Shown here: positions 1 to 10,175 of the stretch, piece after piece
Position numbering within the stretch: the stretch's first letter is position 1
Layout: every line of letters begins with the position of its first letter
Source of the DNA: an uncultured Clostridia bacterium
Lineage (GTDB): Bacteria > Bacillota > Clostridia > TANB77 > CAG-508
NCBI GenBank assembly: GCA_934120395.1
Contig: CAKOTZ010000006.1
Span: forward strand, 31,124 to 95,123
Direction: 5' to 3'
DNA: 64,000 nucleotides
Program-made: the position numbers and the translations under genes
The notes under the pieces: generated by a model
What the model saw: the letters and a program-made list of their open reading frames with translations, nothing else
The model's database searches: none
Told to the model about the DNA's origin: nothing

Positions 1-2
1 CT

Positions 3-644
3 GAAATAGATAATATGTGTTTTTCAGAATTATATACAAGGGCGCAATCTGTTATTCGTTCATTAGCATCTTGCGAAGTTAGCGGAAGAATATTAAATTC
101 AGAAGAATTGGCAGAATTGCTATACATTGCATACAACAGAGATGATGCAGAATTATTACAATTATCTAAAGCTCTAGATGCAGAATATGATGCATTATAT
201 AGTACTGCAAAAGATGTATTACAGAAAAAAGAAGAGATGATTGAAAAACAATTAGATGAGGAAGCGGTTGAACTTGCAACAAAAAGTATTATGTCTGTTG
301 ATGAACAAATGGAACAAGAAAGACTAGAAAAGGCAAAACGAGAAAGAAAAGTAAAACAAAAGGCAGTAAAACTCGTAAATGAATATAGGGATCAATTAGA
401 AGATAAAGTATATGAAAGAGTTATTGAAGAAGTAACAGGAAAAAAACAAGAAATAAGTCAGGAAGATGAGCTAGAAAGCGAATATGAAGAGGCTGTTGAA
501 AAAGCAAAAGAAATAAGAGAGGAAACTGAAAAACCAAAACGAAAAAGAAGAACAAAGAAAGAAATGGAAGAAGCAAAAAAACTTGATGAAGAAAAGGAAA
601 CAGCACCAAAGAAAAGAGGAAGACCAAGGAAAACAGAAGAATAG
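3..644 (+). CDS. 5'-truncated T4SS-operon protein with charged coiled-coil tail
   Basis: The reading frame is open to the left edge of the window, so the N-terminus is missing and the ATG at 15 is probably internal. The visible ~213 residues begin with a compact helical stretch containing SLASCEVSGRILNSEEL, followed from about residue 60 by a long Glu/Lys-rich coiled coil that ends in a basic tail (KKRGRPRK). No catalytic motif is visible. It ends 22 bases before the VirB4-like ATPase, so it is probably the upstream gene of the same secretion operon. The helical part could be the end of a membrane-associated T4SS component, but I do not recognise the family and assign no function. Confidence 0.7.
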   Translation, partial: EIDNMCFSELYTRAQSVIRSLASCEVSGRILNSEELAELLYIAYNRDDAELLQLSKALDAEYDALYSTAKDVLQKKEEMIEKQLDEEAVELATKSIMSVDEQMEQERLEKAKRERKVKQKAVKLVNEYRDQLEDKVYERVIEEVTGKKQEISQEDELESEYEEAVEKAKEIREETEKPKRKRRTKKEMEEAKKLDEEKETAPKKRGRPRKTEE

Positions 645-666
645 GCAAAAATAGGAGGAAGGTTTT

Positions 667-2640
667 ATGTTTAAGAAGAAAAACAAAAAAGTACAAGAAG
701 AACAAATTGCAAAAACTGAATATAAAAAAGAAGACTTCATAAAAGAAAATGTAAAGAACATAAAAGATTTAATTGCGCCAGCAGGTATAAATGCTGGAAA
801 TGTTAATCATTTGGAAATCGTTTCAAACACTACAAGATATGCTAGAACTATGATTGTAGGAACAATTCCGAGAATGTGTACTTTCCCAGAATTTTTAAGA
901 AGCATGTATACATTTGGAGATATAAATGTATCTGTATTTATTAACCCAATTAGTGAAAGTACATCACAAACAGAATTGAACAGAACAATTAATGAATTAG
1001 AGTCAGAAAGAATTGTTGCTATTGATAGGGGAGATATAAACAGGGAGAGAATATTAGCACAAAAAAGAGCAGAAGCAGAAGAACTGAGAGATGAAATTGC
1101 AAGTGGATTTAACAAGTTATTTGAATCTTCTATTATGTGTACTTTGTTTGCATACAGTTTAGAAGAATTAGATAAATATACCGAATTGCTTGCATCTGAA
1201 ATGTCAAAAACATTAATAGGAGTTAAACCTGCATGGGCAATGCAAGATGAAGCCTTTCGTAGCAATCTACCATTTGGTGAAAATAAGATAAATAAAAAAC
1301 ACAGTTTTGATAGAAGATCAATGTCAACTGTTTTTCCATTCTTTACATCAGATGTTGGACATGACAGAGGAATTCCATTAGCGTTTAACAGACAAACTGG
1401 CTTGCCAATTTTATTTGATAATTTCAGTCCAACACTTTCTAATTATAACATGGTTGTTTTTGGAAAGTCTGGTGCTGGTAAAGGTGTTACAATAAAAACG
1501 TTAACAGCACGTTCTTCAGTATTAATGGGGATAGAAAGTTTAGCTCTTGATGCTGAAGGTGAGTATGGAGTTGTTGCGGAGGCATTAGGTGGAATCAATG
1601 TTACTATAAGTCCAACATCAAAAACAGTTATAAACCTATTTGATTTGGAACCTGAGATAGTAAAGGATGAAATAACAGGTAAAGAAAGAACAATATTAAG
1701 TGTTGAAAACAAGGTGGAGGACGTTACACAGGCTTTACTTACAATGGCAAGAGGTAGTACAAGAAGTCAGGAAGTAAACGAACTTACAAAACAAATTATT
1801 GCTGAAGCTGTAGCAGAAGAATATGCCGCACTTGGAATTAACAATAATTTGGAAAGCTTATACATAAATGAAGGTCCAATTGTAAATAAAGATTATTTAG
1901 GTAGACCAAAAAAGGAAATGCCAACAATTGGTTCATGGTATAAAAGAATAGTTAAAAATGCTGAAAACAATACGAACCAAGATTATCGTTTTCATTATAG
2001 CTATTTGATTAAAGTTATGAAACAATATGTTAGAGAATATGAAGGTCAAATGGCATATTTTGATGGACAATCTACTTTTGAATTGCTAGATGGTGTACCA
2101 TTTATAAATTTGGATATATCAAATCTAGAAGAGCGTTTTGCAAGACCACTTGCACAACAAATACTTCTTTCATGGATTTGGGAAAAATATGTTAAAAAGA
2201 ATAGTGAGGACAAAGAAAAAGCCGTACAAAAAAGAGTACTAGTCGATGAAGCGTGGATGTTGCTTCCTTATCCAGAAGCGGTAGACTTCTTAAATACAAT
2301 GGCAAGACGTGCTAGAAAAAGAAATGTTTCACTTGCAGTTGTTTCACAGAAGTTTCAAGACTTTTATGAGAAACCAGAAGTACAAGCTGTACTTACATCA
2401 TCAGATACAAAATTATTCCTAGCACAGGACAAATCAGAAATTGATTATATAAAAGAAGTATTTAAGCTAAGCGAAGGAGAAGCATATTTCTTAACAACCT
2501 GTAGTAGAGGTGAAGGACTATTAAAAGTTGGAGATGACACAGCGATAATTGCAATAAAGCCAACAAAGAAGGAGTTTGAATTTGTTGATACAAACTTAAA
2601 CAATTTAGCAAAAAAACAAGAGAGAAAAGTAAGAAGATAA
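667..2640 (+). CDS. VirB4/TraE-type conjugation ATPase
   Basis: A 657-residue cytoplasmic P-loop ATPase that would power assembly or substrate transfer of a type IV secretion system at the inner face of the membrane. The N-terminal third is the VirB4 N-domain. A Walker A-like loop FGKSGAGKG lies near residue 265, the Walker B region LVDEAWMLL near 525, and RRARKRNVSLAVVSQ follows as in VirB4/TraC proteins. The residue after the P-loop lysine is Gly rather than the usual Ser/Thr, which is unusual. A good Shine-Dalgarno (AGGAGG) precedes ATG 667. It is the second gene of a run of tightly spaced plus-strand T4SS-like genes reaching to 11.1 kb. Length and motif order fit the family. Confidence 0.93.
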   Translation: MFKKKNKKVQEEQIAKTEYKKEDFIKENVKNIKDLIAPAGINAGNVNHLEIVSNTTRYARTMIVGTIPRMCTFPEFLRSMYTFGDINVSVFINPISESTSQTELNRTINELESERIVAIDRGDINRERILAQKRAEAEELRDEIASGFNKLFESSIMCTLFAYSLEELDKYTELLASEMSKTLIGVKPAWAMQDEAFRSNLPFGENKINKKHSFDRRSMSTVFPFFTSDVGHDRGIPLAFNRQTGLPILFDNFSPTLSNYNMVVFGKSGAGKGVTIKTLTARSSVLMGIESLALDAEGEYGVVAEALGGINVTISPTSKTVINLFDLEPEIVKDEITGKERTILSVENKVEDVTQALLTMARGSTRSQEVNELTKQIIAEAVAEEYAALGINNNLESLYINEGPIVNKDYLGRPKKEMPTIGSWYKRIVKNAENNTNQDYRFHYSYLIKVMKQYVREYEGQMAYFDGQSTFELLDGVPFINLDISNLEERFARPLAQQILLSWIWEKYVKKNSEDKEKAVQKRVLVDEAWMLLPYPEAVDFLNTMARRARKRNVSLAVVSQKFQDFYEKPEVQAVLTSSDTKLFLAQDKSEIDYIKEVFKLSEGEAYFLTTCSRGEGLLKVGDDTAIIAIKPTKKEFEFVDTNLNNLAKKQERKVRR

Positions 2641-2665
2641 AAAATAAGTAATGGAAGGTGTGTTT

Positions 2666-3800
2666 ATGAAAAAAAGTATATCAATTATATTAATAGCAAT
2701 AATAATAATGTTAAACACACTATTTCCGTCAAATGTTTATGCAGACAATGAAAATAAGGAAGAAGAAACAAGCACATCACAGTCGTTATTTCAAAGCCAA
2801 GATTTTGATGAAGTAACAAAAGCACGGATTAAATGATGGAACAAACTTGATAGAACAAGGTCAAGCATCAATAAATGGCAAGAATCTACAACTAACTGAA
2901 AGTGGCAATGTTTTTAAGACTATTGGAATAGGATTAATACAAGTGCTTGGTGGAATTCCGCAAGCAGTCAATGTGTTTTTGTCATTAGTTGTACAACCAT
3001 ATTATACAAATAATAGCAATAATGGTGAATTTCAGTGGTTTTCAATTCAAGATTTGATATATGGAAAAATAGGATTATTCGATATAAACTTTTTTAAAAT
3101 ACAAAATAATAGTAGTGGCGATAATATAAATACAACAATAAAAACACAAGTTAGCCAGTGGTATTATGTTGTAAGAAATATAGCTATGATAGGAAGCTTA
3201 CTGGCATTGGTGTATGTAGGAATACGTATGGCAATATCAACAGTTGCTTCTGACCAAGCAAAATATAAGCAGATGTTATTAATGTGGTTAAAAAGTTTTG
3301 TAGTATTGTTTGTACTTCCATACATATTTATATTTATTTTTTCAATTGGAGATGCTTTTATAGATATTGTAAAGCAGGTTGCTCCAAAAGAAAATTTGGA
3401 TACAGTTATATTAGAAGCATTATATGGTGATATGAACAAAAATGATATTACAGCATCATTTTGGGCATTTATAAATTTATGTATGCTAACATATTTTAAC
3501 GTAAAATTTTTTGGAAGATATTTATTCCGTTTATTAAAAATAGCATTTTTAATTATAATATCTCCATTAATAACTGTTACATATGCACTAGGAAAAGACA
3601 GCGCATATAAGGCATGGTTAGGTTCATTAATTGGAGCAATATTTATGCAAGTTGTACATATAGTAGTGTATTCAATATTTATGTTCTCAACAGCAGAAAT
3701 AGTAAAAGCAGTTCCAATTTTAATGACAGCATTCTTTATGGCAATGGAAAAAGGAGAAAGAATATTTAATTACGTATTTGGATTAGAGGAACAAGAATAG
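2666..3800 (+). CDS. VirB6/TrbL-like polytopic T4SS membrane protein (requires +1 shift at CGG 2825)
   Basis: Start chosen at ATG 2666 behind AAGGTG; it gives a signal peptide (MKKSISIILI... to VYA). In frame zero the gene stops at 2834-2836, just after CGG 2825-2827. Skipping the C joins it without gap to the frame that runs to 3800, reading TKA-G-LNDGTNLIEQG and giving about 377 residues. The second part has several hydrophobic segments (around 3160-3260, 3290-3360, 3460-3600, 3640-3760) and strongly resembles the downstream gene: both share a WYYVxRxxAxI segment followed by a YxGIxMAISTVA helix. Role inferred from fold and position: inner-membrane channel component of the T4SS. Without the shift, neither half would be a sensible protein. 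Confidence 0.8.
2825..2827 (+). other. CGG +1 recoding site 1 (GCA-C-GGA)
   Basis: In-frame CGG after Ala GCA. Frame zero reaches TGA three codons later. Skipping C2825 gives GGA (Gly) and continues into the rest of the VirB6-like protein. Confidence 0.75.
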
Positions 3801-3866
3801 AGAAACAATAGATAAAATTAACTTTTGTTAATTAAAAATTTTATCGATTAGAGGTTTGGTGAGAAA

Positions 3867-6317
3867 ATGAAAAACAAGTGCATGAAAATACTGTCAATAA
3901 TAGTATTAAGTGTTATTATAATAAATTGCATAGGAAATAGTGTTCAGGCAAGTTTGTTTGGCGATTTGGAAGATTGGTGGAATAAGCAAAATGATAAGGC
4001 TAATCAAATAAGTGGTGGTGTTGCAGGACAAATACCAACAGGAACACCAACAACAGGTACTGGAACAACAAACAGTGGCGAATCAAATAGTGGTTCAAGC
4101 AGTAACTCTGGCACCAACTCTGGTAGCAGTTCGAGTAGCTCAAACAGTTCAAATAAGGGAACAGATCCAGGTGCAAAAGTGGGTAATGCAACAGCTCAGA
4201 AGAAGGAACAAGATCTTATAGAAAAAGCAGCAACGGCATCAATTGGAGATGCTGCTGGAACCTTGGTAGATGGTGTAGTTGGAATTTTAACAACACTTTT
4301 AAGAGTTGAAGTTTTATTGGTAGGATTTGCAGGACAATCACTTGCAACTGTAACAGCTAATAGTGCTGGAACCTTAGAAAATGATATAATAAACATAGTA
4401 ACACCAGACCAAATATTATTTAATCGTTTAGCAATTACAGATATAAACTTTTTTCAAACAGATAGTTTTGGAACAGGTAGTAATAAAAAAACTCTAGATG
4501 CAAATAGTCCAGTAAAAAGCATACGTGAAGGCGTTGCAACATGGTATTATGTATTAAGAACAATGGCAGTTATAATTTTGCTTTGTATTTTAGTTTACAT
4601 AGGAATAAAAATGGCAATATCAACTGTTGCTGAAGAAAAAGCTGTATATAAGCAATGGTTTGTTAATTGGCTTGTAAGTATGGCATTAGTATTTGTATTA
4701 CACTATATTATATTGATAGTTATAAATATCAACAATAGTTTTGTAGATTTGCTATATGGAGTAAGAAATCAAACTCTGGGGCAGAGCGATTGGGGAAATT
4801 ATGTTGCAGGATTAATGTTTAAGGGATTAAATCCATTTTCAGCATTAGGTTCTTGGACAGCAGTATTCGTATATTTAGGAATTGTTATATTAACATTTGT
4901 TTTCCTAATAATGTACATAAAACGTATGATAACAATAGCCTTTTTAATAATTGTATCGCCAATAATAACAATAACTTATTCGATAGATAAATTAAATGAC
5001 AACAAGTCGCAAGCACTAAATACATGGTTTAGAGAATTTGCAGAAGCGGTATTAATACAGCCATTCCACTGTATAATATATTTAGTATTTATTAGCTCTG
5101 CAATGTCTTGTATAAAAACATCAGGAACTTTAGCTGCTGGAATATTAGTAGTATTCTGTATGTTCTTTATATTCAAAGCAGAAGGTTTAATTAAGAAAAT
5201 ATTTGGAATTAAATCAGAATCTGCTGGAAACGGTATGCAGTCTGCTATTGCTGTATTAGGAACGGTAGGTGCTGCTAAAGACCTTATGGGAAGAACAAAA
5301 GGATTAGTAGGAAAAAGTGCAGGAAGTGCGGCAAAAGCCCCTGGAACAGGTGCAAATACAGCTCCTGTAAATGTTAGCACAAATGCGGTAAAAACAAGCA
5401 ATATGGCTGAACAAAACATGAAAAATGCGGATAATGTAAATATAGGCAGTGTTCAAAATATGAATGCGAATATACAGTCTGTTGGTGTGGCTAATTCTGG
5501 AGTAACAAATGTCTATGATTCAGAAAGATTAGCAACAATACATGCTGGAGGAATGAATACACAAACAGATTATGATTATCTAATGGGACAACAAAGCGGT
5601 GCTAGTGAAAATGGTAAAAATAGCAATGAAAATTATACAATCGGTTCAGGAAATGGACTATCTAATGAAAGCATGCCAAATAAAAACGAAAATGCAAGTA
5701 ATTTAACACCGGGAATTCACACTAGTGAGATTCCAGATGTAGGAGAAAATGCAGCAACTAATCCGAAGGAAAGAACTATTCCACAAAAAGCATTACATTT
5801 GGCTAAAATGGCAGGTGGAGCAGTTTGGAAGGCAAATAAAGCTGTTGCAGGCGCAGGAATGGCATCTGGTGTTACAGCTGCAGCAATGGCCAGCGTAGCT
5901 GGAAAAGATGTAGGAGAAATGATTGCAGCTGGATATACAGGATATCAAGCTGGAAAGGCAGCGAAGGAAACATTCGAAAACTTAAAAGAACAAGGTGGAG
6001 ATGCTTTAGCAAACTACATGAAGATAAGAAAGAATAATAATTCAGAAAGCTCAAATGCATCAAGTTCTACAACATCTAATAATCAACAAAGCAGTACGAG
6101 TAATGTAGATAGAAGAAAAAATAATAACAATACAAAAACGGCATCTAAGCCAGTAGCATCACAAGCAAAACCAATTTTTCATCCAGATACGGAAGGAAAA
6201 AGTAGGGATAAAAGAAATAATGTAGTACAAACCCATGATGTAGGAGACAATGGTGAATTAAAGCAAAAGATGGAAGATGTATATAGTTCACTAATGAATA
6301 ATAATAACGGTGAATAA
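3867..6317 (+). CDS. Large TrbL/VirB6-like membrane protein with low-complexity arms
   Basis: An 816-residue protein that begins with a signal peptide or membrane anchor (MKNKCMKILSIIVLSVIIINC, ending near VQA). A Gly/Ser/Asn/Thr-rich linker follows at about residues 55-110. The central block of hydrophobic helices at roughly residues 215-440 is paralogous to the preceding gene (WYYVLRTMAVI, IGIKMAISTVAEEKAVYKQW). The last ~370 residues are soluble, Asn/Ser/Ala-rich and repetitive. This matches the layout of Gram-positive TrbL/VirB6 channel proteins with a long cytoplasmic tail. It sits between the other VirB6-like gene and the wall hydrolase gene, which fits an envelope-spanning complex. Function is inferred from context and topology. 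Confidence 0.8.
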   Translation: MKNKCMKILSIIVLSVIIINCIGNSVQASLFGDLEDWWNKQNDKANQISGGVAGQIPTGTPTTGTGTTNSGESNSGSSSNSGTNSGSSSSSSNSSNKGTDPGAKVGNATAQKKEQDLIEKAATASIGDAAGTLVDGVVGILTTLLRVEVLLVGFAGQSLATVTANSAGTLENDIINIVTPDQILFNRLAITDINFFQTDSFGTGSNKKTLDANSPVKSIREGVATWYYVLRTMAVIILLCILVYIGIKMAISTVAEEKAVYKQWFVNWLVSMALVFVLHYIILIVININNSFVDLLYGVRNQTLGQSDWGNYVAGLMFKGLNPFSALGSWTAVFVYLGIVILTFVFLIMYIKRMITIAFLIIVSPIITITYSIDKLNDNKSQALNTWFREFAEAVLIQPFHCIIYLVFISSAMSCIKTSGTLAAGILVVFCMFFIFKAEGLIKKIFGIKSESAGNGMQSAIAVLGTVGAAKDLMGRTKGLVGKSAGSAAKAPGTGANTAPVNVSTNAVKTSNMAEQNMKNADNVNIGSVQNMNANIQSVGVANSGVTNVYDSERLATIHAGGMNTQTDYDYLMGQQSGASENGKNSNENYTIGSGNGLSNESMPNKNENASNLTPGIHTSEIPDVGENAATNPKERTIPQKALHLAKMAGGAVWKANKAVAGAGMASGVTAAAMASVAGKDVGEMIAAGYTGYQAGKAAKETFENLKEQGGDALANYMKIRKNNNSESSNASSSTTSNNQQSSTSNVDRRKNNNNTKTASKPVASQAKPIFHPDTEGKSRDKRNNVVQTHDVGDNGELKQKMEDVYSSLMNNNNGE

Positions 6318-6322
6318 GGCAG

Positions 6323-8959
6323 GTGAGCAAAGTGAATGAGGATGAACAAAATAGACAGAGAATGCAAGAAATCTATGATGGTGAAAGGGGCAATACTGAA
6401 AGCAGAAATGGAAGTTCAGGGCTAGCTAGTAAAGCTAGCCAAGCGTTTTCATTTGCAAGAAGTAAAGGAAAAGCAGTTCTAGGTAGGTTGGGCAATTTAG
6501 GAAAATTAGGAGCAAGACCGGTTGTTGGTTTGGCTGCTTCACCACATGTTGTAGTAACAATAGTAGTAATAATAGCAATATTATTAATTGTTATATTTCT
6601 AGTAGGAATATTTGCATTCCTACTTTTAGGTCCAGAATCAGTTAGAGGAATGTTGGTAAAATTTGCAGACGATATATGGACAAGTGTAAAAGGTGTGTTT
6701 TATGGCCAAGCTGAAGCACAGGTAAAAGAAGAACAAATTTTAGAAGTTGCAGAATATTTAGAGAATATGGGATATAGCCTCGAAGGATACGGCTTTGGTG
6801 AAGTAACTAGAGACGAGAGTACAGGGAAAATAACATCTGTAGCTGGACCATATTTATTAGCGTACTTAGCAGCGGAAAATAAAACATATATGATAGCAAA
6901 TGACAACTTTAATTTTAGTGCAATGTTTAAGAATCTCAGTACCATATTTGATATAGGAGACGGTAATTGGGGAGATGGCATGATAGTAATAAACCAAGGA
7001 TTACTTAGTAAAAATCCTAAAAGTGTAAATATAGACAGAGTTAAAAAGGTAATGGAAGTACACATGAAGGGTTCAGAAAATTCAAAGGTTGAAAAGGTAT
7101 ATGAATACAATCTAGATGGATGGATGGGACGATATGGAAAGCCAATAGAATTTTTACTTGCATTGCATACTGGAACAATGGCACCAGACCTTGCCTATGA
7201 AGTGGCAACAGGTTCAGAATTTAATACAAAGGTATATGTAAAATTTAAAAGAGTTGGAATTATAACAAAATATTATTACACTGGACCAAATGGAGTTAAA
7301 GCACCACTTACAACTTGCGAAATAGAAAAAAATGGTCAAAAACAAACTATAAAGGGTTGGGCTGAATATGTAAGAGATGAGACGGAAAATTGGGAAAAAT
7401 ATAATTCTTCAGTACCAGCAGAACGAAGAGTAGATGTATCAGCTAAAGTGAAGGAAATATATGGAATTAATATGAAAGATGTCAACGCAGCTCAAGCTAA
7501 AGAAAAGTCTGGAACTTACTATTACTATAAACCATATATTAGAGCGGTAACAAATCACTGGTTTAGAGATTTAGATTTTAGTAAGAGTTACAGAGTTGGA
7601 AATAGAGAAGGTGTTGTAGTAGGTAGTGATGGTGCATTTGAGGTTGTTGAAGATAGAACAGATGATATTTATCAAGTAAAAGAGCCTAAAATTGTAGGAA
7701 AATTAAAAGAAAGTAAAATATTTGCAGACGAAATAGATGATTTATCAGCAGATAACAATGGAAATACTACTGCAAGCAAAACTGCAAAAGCTAGTGAAAA
7801 GAGTACAACAGACGATAATTCAACAAGTGCTCCAACAGATGGAACAGCAGACTATGAAGGATATAAACTTGATAAATTATTTGAACAAGAGTATAACATT
7901 GCAGATGGTATTACTGGAGTATCGGAAGATAAAAGAAAAGTAAATGCGAAGAGAACTTTACAATACGGGATTACAATGCTAGAAAATGTACATTCAGAAG
8001 ATGCAGCATGCATACTAAGAGATTTAAAAAGATACATGTCAAAACGTGGCTTTATATTCAAGGACCAATATGTTATAACAGATCCATCTAAAATAAAAGA
8101 TTATGAGGATGATAGAAAATTAGATTATGGTGGAACAAAATATAGCAGACCAAGTAATTCAGGAGGAACAGTTACTCAAAAACCTCTAGGTGGAATATTA
8201 GATGGAACAACAGGTGGAGTTGAGATAAAAGATAACTACACAATCATATTGCATCACAAAAGTGCAAATAATAGTGATGGATTTGAAACTGGTGCAATTG
8301 TAAAATCACCAGGTGCAGGAAGTGTTGTAAATGTAGATCAAAATACTATAATGATACGTTTAACAACAGCTGGAGCAGAAGGAAAAACAATAACTATTAC
8401 AGGATTTAATGTGGATACCAAAAATATAAAAAGATTATCTAAAGTTAAAAAAGGACAACAGATAGGAACTACAGGCGATGGGGATATTACTATAACAATG
8501 GTAGACGAGCAAGGTAAGCCTGTAAATCCAGCAAATTACTTGCCAATAATCTCGGCTGCAGAAAATGAAATTTTGGCATTAGAGAAGATTGTTATGGGAG
8601 AAGCAAGAGGAGAGCCTTTTGAAGGTAAGGTAGCTGTTGCAGCTGTTGTATTAAACAGAGTGGCGGATAGGGATTCAGGATTCCCAAATGATATAATTAG
8701 TGTTATTAATGATGGTGGAGGCTATCAATTTAATGGTGTTAATTGGGATGGAGAAATTTCAGATGAAGCAAGAAATGCTGTAAAAGCTGCACTTGCTGGA
8801 GCAGACCCTGTAAAATTATCATCTGGTAAAGCATTATTTTTCTGTAATCCTGTTGACAGTGGTGTACCAAGTTCTAAAACAGAACAAGCAATAAGTAGTG
8901 GAGTTGGATACAGAATTGGCAATCATGTGTTTGGTCATATAGAATGGTGGAATCGATAA
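6323..8959 (+). CDS. Membrane-anchored T4SS wall hydrolase (degenerate M23-like plus SleB/CwlJ domain)
   Basis: GTG start at 6323, five bases after the previous stop; 878 residues. One transmembrane helix at about residues 72-100 follows a short polar N-terminus. A long extracytoplasmic region comes next, and near residues 640-740 there is a LytM/M23-like beta domain (AGSVVNV, KVKKGQQIGTTG) lacking the usual zinc-binding HxH. The last ~130 residues are a clear SleB/CwlJ hydrolase domain (MGEARGEPFEGKVAVAAVVLNR, GYQFNG, ALFFCNP). The probable role is to open peptidoglycan locally for the secretion channel, as VirB1/CwlT-type enzymes do. Domain assignment is strong; the role is inferred from the operon. 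Confidence 0.85.
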   Translation: MSKVNEDEQNRQRMQEIYDGERGNTESRNGSSGLASKASQAFSFARSKGKAVLGRLGNLGKLGARPVVGLAASPHVVVTIVVIIAILLIVIFLVGIFAFLLLGPESVRGMLVKFADDIWTSVKGVFYGQAEAQVKEEQILEVAEYLENMGYSLEGYGFGEVTRDESTGKITSVAGPYLLAYLAAENKTYMIANDNFNFSAMFKNLSTIFDIGDGNWGDGMIVINQGLLSKNPKSVNIDRVKKVMEVHMKGSENSKVEKVYEYNLDGWMGRYGKPIEFLLALHTGTMAPDLAYEVATGSEFNTKVYVKFKRVGIITKYYYTGPNGVKAPLTTCEIEKNGQKQTIKGWAEYVRDETENWEKYNSSVPAERRVDVSAKVKEIYGINMKDVNAAQAKEKSGTYYYYKPYIRAVTNHWFRDLDFSKSYRVGNREGVVVGSDGAFEVVEDRTDDIYQVKEPKIVGKLKESKIFADEIDDLSADNNGNTTASKTAKASEKSTTDDNSTSAPTDGTADYEGYKLDKLFEQEYNIADGITGVSEDKRKVNAKRTLQYGITMLENVHSEDAACILRDLKRYMSKRGFIFKDQYVITDPSKIKDYEDDRKLDYGGTKYSRPSNSGGTVTQKPLGGILDGTTGGVEIKDNYTIILHHKSANNSDGFETGAIVKSPGAGSVVNVDQNTIMIRLTTAGAEGKTITITGFNVDTKNIKRLSKVKKGQQIGTTGDGDITITMVDEQGKPVNPANYLPIISAAENEILALEKIVMGEARGEPFEGKVAVAAVVLNRVADRDSGFPNDIISVINDGGGYQFNGVNWDGEISDEARNAVKAALAGADPVKLSSGKALFFCNPVDSGVPSSKTEQAISSGVGYRIGNHVFGHIEWWNR

Positions 8960-8965
8960 GGAGAG

Positions 8966-9574
8966 ATGAAATTGGGAAAATTAAAAAATATTTTGATACT
9001 TTTAATTATTATAAATGTAGGAATATTAATTTATTTAATTAGTGTAAAACCAAATACAAACTATGATGTATATGAATATAGAGCAGAACAAATTGCGAAT
9101 AATGCTAATTTAACAAATACTGAACAAAATATAGTGGAAGAGCAAATAAATTCTATTGATAACATGAGCGTTGTGGCACAAAAATATCAAGGGGATATAG
9201 CTATTAATAAAGCTACAGATAAAGTAAAGGATTTAATTAATGGTGGTTTTGAGAAATTTTATACAGATACGTTTGGAATGAATAAGACAGCATTGAAACA
9301 ATATTTTGAAAACAACAAAAATACCATTGCAATGCAAACAGGTTTAACAACATCTGATGATTTTGCAAGCTTTATTAATAAAATACAGATATATAAGAAT
9401 AATGATATTAAATGTGTTGAAGCAAAAATTGTTGATGATTCTTATGCAGATGAAGATAATGATTATATAAGTTTTAAAGTAAAACTTATATATGACAACA
9501 ATAGTGAATTGGAATTTAAAGTTTATTTAAGTAATAGCGATTTTAGAGACATACCAATTATTATAATTAAGTAG
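8966..9574 (+). CDS. Small membrane-anchored T4SS-operon protein
   Basis: A 202-residue protein with one N-terminal transmembrane helix (residues ~9-27, ILILLIIINVGILIYLI) and a soluble outer domain of mixed helices followed by beta strands (ISFKVKLIYDN, LEFKVYL). It starts six bases after the hydrolase stop with a GGAGAG Shine-Dalgarno, so it is almost certainly co-translated with the secretion genes. The single N-terminal anchor plus outer domain is typical of assembly factors of Gram-positive T4SSs, but I do not recognise a specific family. Confidence 0.75.
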   Translation: MKLGKLKNILILLIIINVGILIYLISVKPNTNYDVYEYRAEQIANNANLTNTEQNIVEEQINSIDNMSVVAQKYQGDIAINKATDKVKDLINGGFEKFYTDTFGMNKTALKQYFENNKNTIAMQTGLTTSDDFASFINKIQIYKNNDIKCVEAKIVDDSYADEDNDYISFKVKLIYDNNSELEFKVYLSNSDFRDIPIIIIK

Positions 9575-9587
9575 GAGGAGAAAGTTT

Positions 9588-10163
9588 ATGTTAGAAAAAA
9601 TGAACAAGACTAATATTTTATTAACAATGATATTATTAATTTTGGTAGTATTTAATTTGAGTATATATAACAAAAAAATTCTAACTCCTACAATAAATAA
9701 TAATAAAGTAAAAAAAGAATATGAGGAAATGGTTAACAAATATGCACAAGAACAGCAAGAAGAAAACCTACAAGATGATGAAATGAGCCAAGAAGAAATA
9801 GACAAAGAACAACTAGTGAACTTAAAAAGTATGGGTGAGGAAGACAGAATGTATACATATTTTTATCAATATATAACAATGATAGAAAGTGGAAGATACG
9901 AAGATGCATATAACATTCTGTATGCAGATTTTAAAAATCAATATTTTCCAACATTATATAGCTTTACAAGTTATATACAAACAAGATACCCATCATTTAT
10001 GTCAGTACAATATAATGGAATAGAAAGACAAGGTGAGTATTATATATTAACCGTACTAATTGGAAGTGCAGTAGCAAACGAAGATAATACAACATTACAA
10101 CAAAAATTCATTATACATGAAAAAGATTTTAACGACTTTGAATTGTCATTCCAGGTTATGTAA
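9588..10163 (+). CDS. Membrane-anchored protein with NTF2/VirB8-like domain
   Basis: 191 residues, N-terminal transmembrane helix (residues ~7-24), a Glu/Gln-rich coiled-coil linker, then a domain starting MYTYFYQYITMIESGRYEDAYNILYADFK and ending in beta strands. That is the usual opening of NTF2-like folds, including VirB8/TcpC-type assembly proteins. Strong Shine-Dalgarno (GGAGGAG) before ATG 9588. The next gene has the same architecture, so the two may be diverged paralogues. VirB8-like role is inferred from fold pattern and operon position. Confidence 0.72.
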   Translation: MLEKMNKTNILLTMILLILVVFNLSIYNKKILTPTINNNKVKKEYEEMVNKYAQEQQEENLQDDEMSQEEIDKEQLVNLKSMGEEDRMYTYFYQYITMIESGRYEDAYNILYADFKNQYFPTLYSFTSYIQTRYPSFMSVQYNGIERQGEYYILTVLIGSAVANEDNTTLQQKFIIHEKDFNDFELSFQVM

Positions 10164-10175
10164 GAGGAGTGAAGT

